A stretch of 34,639 nucleotides of DNA. It comes from Asticcacaulis biprosthecium C19. Its GTDB lineage: Bacteria; Pseudomonadota; Alphaproteobacteria; Caulobacterales; Caulobacteraceae. The notes under the pieces are model-generated. The model ran no database searches. It was not told the origin of the DNA and saw only the letters and a list, made by a program, of their open reading frames with translations. Positions 25,514-33,267 of this stretch are shown in pieces (position 1 is the first letter of the stretch; each line of letters opens with the position of its first letter). Location: the NCBI RefSeq assembly GCF_000204015.1, contig NZ_GL883080.1, positions 781,291-815,929 on the forward strand. Direction: 5' to 3'. Both the position numbers and the translations under genes were made by a program.

Positions 25514-26638
25514 CTAAGGCCTGGCCCGTCCTCGGGGTATGTTTGCCGGCGCTGTACCCGGGCGGGCGAACAAAAGGGTGATATCCCCGCCCAGATTGGT
25601 GCTGCGCATGGGCCGCATTTTGGGCAATCTTGCGCTCCAGGCGCTGCGGCCGGGAAAGCGGGACTCGTAGATTTCGAGCCATGCAACGTCGCCGGAGTCG
25701 TAGAATTCGCCGTTGGGCAGGGCCTCCTGGGCCGTACCAGCGAGTTGGGTGATCCGAGTCGGATCGTCCAACTGGGTCAGGCAAAAATCGATCAATCGGT
25801 GAAGGGCGCCGCTATTCTCGTCGTAAAGGCTTGAATCGCCATTCCTGGCAGCGGCCTCCGCGATCAGGACCAGGGGCGCCAGGGCGTAGGCATGATAGCT
25901 GAGGGCGCGTTGCCCGCGCGCCAGTTCCAGCGGCAAAGCGCCTTCCGCGGTTACCTCGGCAATGCCGATGCGGGCCGAACTCACGCCCCAGTCGAACAAG
26001 TCTCGGCGATTGGCGACGATCCCGGCCGACAGGACGCTTAGGCCCGCCCAGTAACGGTGGTTGTTGGCCGCGCTTTTGGTTTTCAGGGCTGCGTAATGCC
26101 GATAAGTTTCGCCGGCGCGGTCTTCGAGCCAGTTGGCGATGATCGTGCGAAGGGTAGGCTTAAGCGCTCCCTCGATCTGCATCAATCCCAGTGAGGCCGC
26201 CCCAAGGGTCAAGAGGCGGCTGAACTGCGCCGTTTCGCCACTGACCACCTTCAGGCTGTCGGCCCCGGCCCACGTCGCCAGAATGCCGCCGGCCTCGGCC
26301 GCGGCCTTCAGGTTCTTGCCATCGGAGGCAACATAACGATTGGCGGCTCGGATGACGGACTGCGAGAACGCACGCAAGGGCGCCACCGAGCGTTCATAGG
26401 CTTCGGACAACTCCGGATCGACAGTCGAGCGCGACGGGTCGTCCTTCCTGTACCGCGACTCGTTGGCCAGCTCGCGGACAGGTTCCGTCTTGGGCAGGTG
26501 TTTTGCTTTTGGCGCCACGCCGCTGGCGCGCGGCACAGCGAACGGCGGTCGCAGGCGCCGGGTGGCGGCCTGCGCCGGAAGGGTCAGCAGGCATGCGCCC
26601 GCGCTCGCTGCCAACACATCGCGCCGTGAGATAAACAT
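25514..26638 (-). CDS. algL: PL5 alginate lyase AlgL
   Basis: A 374-residue periplasmic enzyme. The N-terminus SRRDVLAASAGACLLTLPAQA is a Tat-like leader cut near AQA. The catalytic PL5 block NNHRYW is at 192-197, and LPLELARGQRALSYHAYALAPL carries the second set (Arg and Tyr). AlgL clears polymer that escapes into the periplasm and trims chains during export in the known systems. ATG 26638 is preceded by an almost perfect AAAGGAGGT ribosome-binding site, the strongest seen in the operon; the longer frame upstream is ignored. Placement between the exporter and acetylation genes fits an in-operon housekeeping lyase. Confidence 0.93.
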   Translation of the reverse strand: MFISRRDVLAASAGACLLTLPAQAATRRLRPPFAVPRASGVAPKAKHLPKTEPVRELANESRYRKDDPSRSTVDPELSEAYERSVAPLRAFSQSVIRAANRYVASDGKNLKAAAEAGGILATWAGADSLKVVSGETAQFSRLLTLGAASLGLMQIEGALKPTLRTIIANWLEDRAGETYRHYAALKTKSAANNHRYWAGLSVLSAGIVANRRDLFDWGVSSARIGIAEVTAEGALPLELARGQRALSYHAYALAPLVLIAEAAARNGDSSLYDENSGALHRLIDFCLTQLDDPTRITQLAGTAQEALPNGEFYDSGDVAWLEIYESRFPGRSAWSARLPKMRPMRSTNLGGDITLLFARPGTAPANIPRGRARP

Positions 26639-26660
26639 GCTGACCTCCTTTCCGATGCGG

Positions 26661-28820
26661 TCAGAACCGGCGTGAAACGGAGACGCGAACCTGATTGTCG
26701 CGGCGGTTAAAGTTGACCTTGTTGTCGTCGATATCGAGCCAGGCATAGGTCACGCGCACCTGGGTGGTTTGCTTATAGGTTGCGACTGGACCGACTTCGA
26801 AGCGGGTGCGGACGATTTTGCGGTGCTCGTCGGCGCCGGACGCAGATGTACTGATGGCGTCGTAGCGTCCTGTCCGCAGCGAAACAGCAACATCGCCGTC
26901 GACTTGCCATGACCCGCGGGTCAGCATCGGCCAGACATAGCCGGCCGAAACCGTCACCGCCGACTGGCGCAAGGTTATGTCGGACGGCTGATCGTGGAAC
27001 AGCTCGATCCCGCCGGCCAGGCCATATTCCCCCGTTGCAGGGGCGACCTCTAACGATACAGAGTGCCGCCAGCCATCACGGCCGGGACGGCGGTCGTCCA
27101 TCTTCAGGCCTTCGTAGCGGCCGGTCACCCGGCGGCCCATCGCCAACTGGCTGTAGCTGGTATAGAAACCCAGCCCCTGGTTCAGCAGCTTGCCGCCGCG
27201 GTGGCTGCGGTCATACAGCAGGCCGCCTTCGACCTTGGCCGCGAGGGAGGGCAGATAGATGACGGCGCCGAGATTGAAATCGATCTTGACTCTGTCGATC
27301 GGGTCCAGTTCCCATTGGTCAGTGACCGTGGCGCGTCCGGCCGCGGTCAGATAGTTGTAGCTGCTGCCAAGACGGTGGCGGTATTCACCACCGGCGGTCA
27401 CGACCGTTGCTGCGTCGCTGTAGCTCTGTTGCGGATCGTAAGGCGCAGTACCTTCTTCGCCGGGGATCGCGGCGACCAGGGCCGGGGCATTGTCGTCGTA
27501 TTGCAGCCCGCCGCCCAGGCTACCGGTAAAGGCCCGAGCCGGAGTCTCCGCGGCAAAAGTGTCGGATGCGGTAACCGCGCTGGCCGCCAGGGACGGGGTG
27601 GCAGGTGCCGCCGCAACCGCATCGATCTGCGCCTTGGCGCCGGCGAAGTCATAGCCCCGCCGCAGCAGCGTTGCCTTACGCAACTTCGCGCGTTGGTGCC
27701 ATTCCGGAGCAAATTGCGGGCTGGCGATGATGCCGTCATAGATGACCATCGCCTTTTGCGGGTGGTTGACGGCCGACTCGTCGTCGGCTTGAGCCAGCAG
27801 GTCCGACGCCTTGGCATCCATTTCGCGGACATCGATGCGCTTGGCGATCTCGTCACGGCGCGTCGCCAGGTCGGCATCGCCGGCATTGATGTGAACCGCA
27901 CTCAGAACGGTGCGGGCCTCGTCGAAACGGCCCAGGCGCGACAGGTGATCCGACAGCCTGAGCTGCCCACCGCTGAGCACCGGCGCCGAGGCGGTCGGAT
28001 AGGTGGCCAGGGCGAGCTTTTCCGCTTCCACCGCGCCCGCGACATCGCCGCTTTCGGCCTTGGAGGCGGCAGCGTCCAGCGCCGTGCGCGCGGTAAAATC
28101 GAGGCGCTTCTGCACGACGCTGCCGTCCAGTTCGCCGGCGGCCGAAGCGATATTGGCGTCGCTGCGGTCCACGGCGGCCAACCTGCGCTCGGCTTCATCG
28201 AAATCGTTTTGCTTTGTGCTGATCGAAGCCAGACGAAGTTGCACCCGGTCGATGTAGCCTTCGGGTAGTGGGCACGGCTGGCTCAGCAGGGCCTCGAACT
28301 GCGTTTCCGACTCGGTCAGATTGCCGGACTTGAGCAGGGCCTCGGCCTGGTCGAAGCGGTTGCGGGCCGCGGCGATTCCCTGGCGATAGTCGATGTCGGT
28401 CAGCATAGCGGTCGCCTGGGCCTTGACCTTGGCGTCACGCGAGGCGCTGGCCTGAGTGGCCAGGGCGCGTGCGTCATCGAAGCGGCCTTGCTGGATGCGG
28501 ACGCGCGCCAGGCGGATCGTGGCGCGCCGCGCCGTGTCGTTCTTGTCCCGCGGCGTCTTCATCAGCTTCAGCAACAGCGTCTCGGCCTCGTCGAACTGGC
28601 CCGCATCATAGGCGCGGTCTGCGGCATGCAGCCGCCGTGCCGACGGCGACATCTTGGCCAGGTTCGGCGTCTTGGTCGTCGCCTTTGCCGCCGGTGCCGT
28701 CTGGGGGCGTGCCGGGCAGGTTTCGACAGCGGCGGCATGACCTGCACCTGTCGCGACGATGAGGCTGGCGGCCGTCACCAGGCCGGCCCGCAGAACGTGG
28801 TTGGCCCGTAGATTTTTCAT
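26661..28820 (-). CDS. TPR/beta-barrel outer-membrane exporter
   Basis: A 719-residue protein. Sec signal ends near GHA; residues about 60-420 are TPR-like helical repeats (DRAYDAGQFDEAETLLLKLM, LARVRIQQGRFDDARALA, HLSRLGRFDEARTVL); residues about 430-719 are an amphipathic beta-barrel of about 290 residues ending VRVSVSRRF with the terminal Phe of outer-membrane proteins. This TPR-barrel layout is that of PgaA or BcsC rather than the 18-stranded AlgE plus separate AlgK. The barrel also resembles DUF560/Slam-type proteins by eye. The position after alg44 is where algK-algE lie in Pseudomonas, so alginate export is inferred. ATG 28820 shares a base with the alg44 stop (TGATG); a GTG one codon upstream is the alternative start. 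Confidence 0.88.
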   Translation of the reverse strand: MKNLRANHVLRAGLVTAASLIVATGAGHAAAVETCPARPQTAPAAKATTKTPNLAKMSPSARRLHAADRAYDAGQFDEAETLLLKLMKTPRDKNDTARRATIRLARVRIQQGRFDDARALATQASASRDAKVKAQATAMLTDIDYRQGIAAARNRFDQAEALLKSGNLTESETQFEALLSQPCPLPEGYIDRVQLRLASISTKQNDFDEAERRLAAVDRSDANIASAAGELDGSVVQKRLDFTARTALDAAASKAESGDVAGAVEAEKLALATYPTASAPVLSGGQLRLSDHLSRLGRFDEARTVLSAVHINAGDADLATRRDEIAKRIDVREMDAKASDLLAQADDESAVNHPQKAMVIYDGIIASPQFAPEWHQRAKLRKATLLRRGYDFAGAKAQIDAVAAAPATPSLAASAVTASDTFAAETPARAFTGSLGGGLQYDDNAPALVAAIPGEEGTAPYDPQQSYSDAATVVTAGGEYRHRLGSSYNYLTAAGRATVTDQWELDPIDRVKIDFNLGAVIYLPSLAAKVEGGLLYDRSHRGGKLLNQGLGFYTSYSQLAMGRRVTGRYEGLKMDDRRPGRDGWRHSVSLEVAPATGEYGLAGGIELFHDQPSDITLRQSAVTVSAGYVWPMLTRGSWQVDGDVAVSLRTGRYDAISTSASGADEHRKIVRTRFEVGPVATYKQTTQVRVTYAWLDIDDNKVNFNRRDNQVRVSVSRRF

Positions 28821-29911
28821 CACTTTTTGTCCTGGTTAAGCAGGCGCAGGGTGCTGACGCGGACCGAGGCAGGCTGCCCCACCATGGAGGCGGGCAGCTT
28901 GCGGTCGAAGTTCACACGCACCACGGCCGAGAGTTGGATCACGCCCTGCGAGACGCGGGCATAGGCGTTGGTCTCGCCGAACGTGGGCAGGACAACGCGC
29001 TCGACGCGGCCATTGTAGTAGCGATCGCCGACGTAGATATCAGCCACGACATGGTCGCCCGGGCGGATGCGGCGGGCGGCTTCCAGCGGCACAATGAACT
29101 CGCCGCCGATGCGGCCCGAGGTCGGGACGATCTGCGCGATCGGGGCGCCGCGGGCGATGAAGGCGCCGGGCGCGGCCAAGATCTCACCCATGATGCAGTC
29201 GCAGTTGCTGGCGATATTGACCACCGATGTGTCGATGGCTTCCAGACTGCTCAGGTTCTGGTTGGGCAGGACGCGCTCGCCCGGCTTGGCGTCGACCGAG
29301 AGGACCGTGCCGGCCTTGGGGGCGCGCAGCATCTGGGCGTCCGGACTGGCCAGCACGCCGTCGGCGCGAACCACGAAGCCGCGGGCAAAGGCGCTGTAGC
29401 CGATATAGCCGACCAAACCCAGGCCGATCGACCACAGGATGGCTAGCAGGACCAGGCGCTGCACCGTTGGCATGATGCTCTTTTTCTGCCCGGCGTCTTC
29501 CTTTGCTTGAAGGCGGGCACCCGTGAAGTTCTCGCGCTTGATGATGGCCAGGACGTCCCCTGAGGTCACCATCTCACCCGACAACTGAGCGCCGATCAGG
29601 TATTGCAGCAGAGACAGTGAGTTGGGCGCCACATCGACAAAGGCGAAACCGGCAAATTTGGTTTCGGGATTGGCTTGTTTCACCTCGCCCTTGACCGCCA
29701 GTTCAAAGGCGAAACCCTCGAACTTGAAGATCAGGGTCAGGGGGACGATTTGGCCTACTGCGGGTACGATAGCGAACGGTCCCGCACCCAGGCCGGCTAC
29801 CGACCAATCGGTCGCCTCGTAGGTGTCGTCCCCGATCGTCACCGTGATGGGAACGCGCAGTCTCACGTGCTGGCGTTGGGACGAGGCCTCATGAACAATT
29901 TTCAGCGACAT
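28820..29911 (-). CDS. alg44: Alg44: PilZ c-di-GMP receptor / membrane-fusion subunit
   Basis: A 363-residue protein (Pseudomonas Alg44 is about 389). The N-terminal PilZ domain (about 10-115) keeps both c-di-GMP motifs: RxxxR as R13-QHV-R17 and D/NxSxxG as D35-WSVAG-40. A single membrane helix lies at about 149-175, followed by a periplasmic HlyD-like barrel-sandwich domain (ASPDAQMLRAPKAGTVLSV, then GGEFIVPLE and IRPGDHVV). In the known system this binds c-di-GMP and activates Alg8. Start ATG 29911 has GAGG upstream; it lies 9 nt after alg8. Control of polymer synthesis by c-di-GMP is therefore expected. Confidence 0.95.
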   Translation of the reverse strand: MSLKIVHEASSQRQHVRLRVPITVTIGDDTYEATDWSVAGLGAGPFAIVPAVGQIVPLTLIFKFEGFAFELAVKGEVKQANPETKFAGFAFVDVAPNSLSLLQYLIGAQLSGEMVTSGDVLAIIKRENFTGARLQAKEDAGQKKSIMPTVQRLVLLAILWSIGLGLVGYIGYSAFARGFVVRADGVLASPDAQMLRAPKAGTVLSVDAKPGERVLPNQNLSSLEAIDTSVVNIASNCDCIMGEILAAPGAFIARGAPIAQIVPTSGRIGGEFIVPLEAARRIRPGDHVVADIYVGDRYYNGRVERVVLPTFGETNAYARVSQGVIQLSAVVRVNFDRKLPASMVGQPASVRVSTLRLLNQDKK

Positions 29912-29920
29912 TCATAATCC

Positions 29921-31408
29921 TCACAACAAAGGCAAAAAGGAGAAGGGCTTAAACACGCCCAGATAGGTCCCGACACAGGCCAGGAAAAACAGGATGGCGA
30001 CGGCATGCATCGACCAGGAGGTCATGTTGATGACCTGTTTCGAGAAGCCGCCCAGGTTGCGGGCGACGGTCGTGTTCTGGCGGGTCCATTTCTGGCGGTC
30101 GAGCCGGAAGAAGATGTAGGTTTTGACCATCGAACCGTAGACCTGGTTGAAGAACAGCAGGAAGGGGAAGGTCCAGGCGACGTCCTTGCGGGCGGTCAGC
30201 AGGGCCAGGGTCTGGATGAACCGGGTCACTGCGATCCAGTAGGCATAGACAACCAGCGACATAGGCCCGTAATAGAGAGTCAGTAGGATTGCAGCGGTCG
30301 GGCCGACCGTGGCCGTCCACATGCTGACCCGCTGGTCCAGGACCGTCCACCAGACGAAGAGACCGATTTTGCGAGGCCCAAGCGCCAGAGCCCGGCTGTT
30401 GTTGCGCAGCATGTTACCGAACCAGCGCACCATCAGCATGGTTGAGGCTCTGACGAAATCGTTGTCGGGCGGCGACTCCACGGTGTTGACCGTGACGTCC
30501 GGGATGTACGCCATTTTGCCGCCGTGACGCAGGATCCAGTACCAGGTGCTCTTGTCGTCGCCGGTCAGGAAGGCGAAGCGGCCAAGACGCCAGTGGTCGA
30601 TGGTGTCGGACTCGAGTTGCTTGATGAAGCCCGGATCGGTGGCGACCTCGACGCGGAAGGCCGACATCCGGCCGGTCAGGGTCAGGACCCGCTTCGACAG
30701 GCCCATCGAACACATGAGGATCTGGCGCTGGGCGAAGCGCATATTGTACCAATCGTGGAACACCCGCGCACCGCGGACTTCGCACACCTCGTCGGTCGTG
30801 AAGGCGCTGATATCGGGCATGACCTTGAAGAAGGGCAGGCTGCGCTGCAGGCAATAGGGTTCAAGAACCGTATCGCCATCGACGACGACCACCACGGCGC
30901 CCGGCGGTGGCAACATCATCTGAATGGTACGTAAGCCTTGTGCCAATGCGTCGCGCTTGCCGGTGCCACCGATGCGGATAAACGACAGCGTAACGTGTGG
31001 CGGCGGGTCCATCGCGATGAACAACTGCTTGACCAGACGCTGGTCGGCCATCTCCACGAGAGATGCGACCAGGGTGACCGGTATCTTGGTCCGCGCCGCC
31101 TCTTCGATGGCGGCACGGTAAACATCGGTGCTGGTTTCGGTATCGATGCGGAAGCTGGTCAGCAGCAGGTAGGCATGGGTCGGCATACCGTCCACGCCCA
31201 TCGCATCCGCCTGGCGGCGAAGGCGCGGGAATACGATGTGACGATAGATCAGGGAGCGCACCAGATGAGTGGCCGCCCAGATATAACGCCACGAAGCGAT
31301 CAGCCCGATCGCCAGGAGGAAATGTGCCGATTGCTGGTTGAACAGTTCCTGCGGCATAGCCAAACTGATGGCCAGCAGCAGAACTGCGTACCCGAGAAGG
31401 CCCGTCAT
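29921..31408 (-). CDS. alg8: Alg8: alginate polymerase (GT2)
   Basis: A 495-residue membrane glycosyltransferase matching Pseudomonas Alg8 in length (494). N-terminal helices cover about 1-60; the cytosolic GT2 domain has VVVDGDT with Asp177/Asp179 (DxD) and FLTGDDKST with the acceptor-side Asp284-285. The MVRWFGNMLRNNSR segment corresponds to the QxxRW region. C-terminal helices follow from about residue 350. It polymerises mannuronate from GDP-mannuronic acid and passes the chain through the inner membrane with Alg44. The AGGAG site is 11 nt upstream of ATG 31408, slightly long. Cellulose-synthase-like alternatives are disfavoured by the algD/alg44 neighbours. Confidence 0.95.
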   Translation of the reverse strand: MTGLLGYAVLLLAISLAMPQELFNQQSAHFLLAIGLIASWRYIWAATHLVRSLIYRHIVFPRLRRQADAMGVDGMPTHAYLLLTSFRIDTETSTDVYRAAIEEAARTKIPVTLVASLVEMADQRLVKQLFIAMDPPPHVTLSFIRIGGTGKRDALAQGLRTIQMMLPPPGAVVVVVDGDTVLEPYCLQRSLPFFKVMPDISAFTTDEVCEVRGARVFHDWYNMRFAQRQILMCSMGLSKRVLTLTGRMSAFRVEVATDPGFIKQLESDTIDHWRLGRFAFLTGDDKSTWYWILRHGGKMAYIPDVTVNTVESPPDNDFVRASTMLMVRWFGNMLRNNSRALALGPRKIGLFVWWTVLDQRVSMWTATVGPTAAILLTLYYGPMSLVVYAYWIAVTRFIQTLALLTARKDVAWTFPFLLFFNQVYGSMVKTYIFFRLDRQKWTRQNTTVARNLGGFSKQVINMTSWSMHAVAILFFLACVGTYLGVFKPFSFLPLL

Positions 31409-31428
31409 GTGTGTGTGCGCTCCTGCGA

Positions 31429-31465
31429 GATCATTTCCCGATCATTTTGATCCGTGGAAATGATC
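31429..31465. other. Nested palindrome, alg8 leader
   Basis: GATCATTTCC and GGAAATGATC are perfect 10-bp arms, 17 nt apart, with an inner GATCA-TTT-TGATC palindrome. It lies just upstream of the alg8 ribosome-binding site. There is no T tract, so it is not a classic terminator; an RNA stem or protein site is possible. Confidence 0.5.
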
Positions 31466-31481
31466 AGAGATTTGCTTGCCG

Positions 31482-31518
31482 CACTTCCCAAAACATGGCG
31501 TCCACGTTTTGGAAAGTG
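31482..31518 (-). other. Intercistronic hairpin between algD and alg8
   Basis: CACTTCCCAAAAC and GTTTTGGAAAGTG form a 12-pair stem with one mismatch around an 11-nt loop, 16 bp after the algD stop. No run of T follows on the minus strand. It could stabilise the algD end or separate algD from alg8 expression. Confidence 0.55.
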
Positions 31519-31533
31519 CTTACTGAGCCGTAT

Positions 31534-32868
31534 TTACCAGCACAGGCCCGCGTAATCCTGGTTGTTGCTGCGGACTTCTTTGGACACACGGACAAAGTCG
31601 ATGACCAGTTGGTCGTCGCGCTTGTCGCCTACGGCTTCGCCAAAGCGAAAGTCGTTGTTGCCGACAACCAGAACGTCGGCATCTTCCTTGGCTTCTTCGA
31701 TCGAGGCGACCAGCAGGTCGGCCAGGTGCGGCAGGTGGGCGCGGACATAGCTCAGATTGGCGCCGGTGAGGGCCGAGTAACGGACGTTCTCGTCGTAGAT
31801 CTTGACCTTGAAGCCCTTGCCATGAAGGCGCTCGGCGATTTCCACCAGCGGCGATTCACGCAGGTCGTCGGTGCCGGCCTTGAAGCTGAGGCCCAGCATG
31901 GCAACATTCTTCTTGCCAGTGGCGGCGATCATGTTGAAGGCGCGATCGATCTGGTTGTCGTTGGAGTCGGCGACGGCGTCCAGAAGCGGGGTCGCAACCT
32001 CCATCGAGCGGGCGCTGTAACGCAGGGCGCGCAGATCCTTGGGCAGGCATGAACCGCCATAGGCCATGCCGGGTTTCATGTAGACCGTCGAAATGTTGAG
32101 ACGCTTGTCGGCGCAGACGGCTTCCATCACCTTGTGGCCATCGATGCCGGCGGCCTTGGCGATGTTGCCGATTTCGTTGGCGAACGAAATTTTCACGGCG
32201 TGCCAGGTGTTGTTGGCATACTTGATCGCCTCGGCGGTCTTGATGTCGACCAGGAATTCCGGCGACGTCAGTTTCGAATTGATTACGCGCAGGCGGCTCA
32301 GGGTTTCGTCATCCTTGATCCCCAGCACGATGACGGCGGGGTTTTCATAGTCGGCGATCGCCGTCGCTTCGCGCAGGAACTCGGGATAGTAGGCGATGCC
32401 GAAATCGACGCCGGCCTTCTTGCCGCTGGCGCGTTCCAGAATCGGGATCACGGTCTTGTCCATGGAGCCCGGCAGCATGGTCGAGCGCATGACCACCGAG
32501 TGGTACCCTGCCTTCTGGCCAATGGCCTTGCCGATGTCTTCTGCGACCGCGGCGACATAGGACAGATCAAGGTTGCCGTTGCGCAGGCTGGGCGTGCCAA
32601 CGCAGACGATGCTAAGATCAGTATTGTCGATGGCGTAAACGGCGCTGGTGCCGGCGGTCAGCAGACCGTCGTCGACTGCGCCCTTCAAAAGCTCCGGCAG
32701 GCCGGGCTCGACGATCGGGGAGATGCCCTTGCCGAGGGAGTCGGCCTTCGCCTGGTTTACGTCGACCGCATGAACGGAAAAACCATCCTTGCAGATACAG
32801 GCGGCGGTAACAGCACCGACATACCCGATACCAAAAATGCTGACGCGCGGCTTGGATACTGAAGTCAT
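31534..32868 (-). CDS. algD: GDP-mannose 6-dehydrogenase AlgD
   Basis: A 444-residue cytosolic enzyme (Pseudomonas AlgD 436) that oxidises GDP-mannose to GDP-mannuronic acid with NAD+, the committed step of alginate synthesis. N-terminal Rossmann motif GIGYVGAVTAA; SGKKAGVDFGIAYYPEFLREA in mid-protein; catalytic Cys274 in GGSCLPKDLRAL; GLSFKAGTDDLRESPLVE; and the C-terminal GLCW, which matches the AlgD GICW end rather than UDP-glucose dehydrogenases. ATG 32868 is preceded by GGGG; a TTG two codons upstream is rejected because it would overlap that site. First gene of the long operon and divergent from the guanylyltransferase gene. Confidence 0.97.
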   Translation of the reverse strand: MTSVSKPRVSIFGIGYVGAVTAACICKDGFSVHAVDVNQAKADSLGKGISPIVEPGLPELLKGAVDDGLLTAGTSAVYAIDNTDLSIVCVGTPSLRNGNLDLSYVAAVAEDIGKAIGQKAGYHSVVMRSTMLPGSMDKTVIPILERASGKKAGVDFGIAYYPEFLREATAIADYENPAVIVLGIKDDETLSRLRVINSKLTSPEFLVDIKTAEAIKYANNTWHAVKISFANEIGNIAKAAGIDGHKVMEAVCADKRLNISTVYMKPGMAYGGSCLPKDLRALRYSARSMEVATPLLDAVADSNDNQIDRAFNMIAATGKKNVAMLGLSFKAGTDDLRESPLVEIAERLHGKGFKVKIYDENVRYSALTGANLSYVRAHLPHLADLLVASIEEAKEDADVLVVGNNDFRFGEAVGDKRDDQLVIDFVRVSKEVRSNNQDYAGLCW

Positions 32869-33267
32869 AGTCAAATCCCCGAAAAACTCAAAAAATCCGT
32901 AAACACAAACTTAACTCACATTTATGTCACATTTATTTCGCATCGCAGCATATATCTTGCTGCGTCGCGGTGCGTTCATTTCACTTTGTTGAATTAATCA
33001 GACATGTAGCGTTATTTACCGTGGTGCGATGTTGATTTTATACGTTTATTTTCAGAAACTTCCCATTTTGGCGAGTTGTGTCGCAGAAAGTTCGTCTTTT
33101 TTACATATTAAGCGAGCGCAAAAAATAGTGTTGCGCAGTGCGGCATGATTTTGGTTAATGGTGACGCGCGATCACACGTGCTTCCAAGGCTAAAACCGAA
33201 GATTGCATATCGTTGTAGAGTTTTTTTGACAGAGGGGCGCGCGCCGCCCAGACAGGAACTTACGAAA
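32869..33267. promoter_or_regulatory. Divergent algD/algA promoter region
   Basis: This 399-bp, conspicuously AT-rich gap separates the two divergent transcription units and must hold both promoters. Seen in it: a 10-bp direct repeat at 32916-32936 and a GAACTT-N16-CCAAAA sequence on the minus strand (33093-33066), loosely like an ECF/AlgU-type promoter. No gene is visible. Confidence 0.7.
32916..32936. repeat. 11-bp-spaced direct repeat upstream of algD
   Basis: TCACATTTAT occurs twice, separated by one G, giving a period of 11 bp (about one helical turn), 48 bp upstream of the algD start. The phasing fits two recognition sites on one DNA face for a regulator. It could also be chance in AT-rich DNA. 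Confidence 0.6.

Noticed and set aside
27063-28268. 401-codon plus-strand open frame
   Set aside because: Antisense to the TPR-barrel gene with no recognisable domain.
29921-31408. Cellulose or PNAG synthase (BcsA/PgaC)
   Set aside because: Length, the separate PilZ-MFP partner and the adjoining algD, algG and algL favour Alg8.
31482-31518. Rho-independent terminator after algD
   Set aside because: The hairpin is strong, but no T tract follows on the minus strand and alg8 continues the pathway.
31534-32868. UDP-glucose 6-dehydrogenase
   Set aside because: Same superfamily, but the SGKKAGVDFG segment, the GLCW C-terminus and the alg8/alg44 neighbours fit AlgD.
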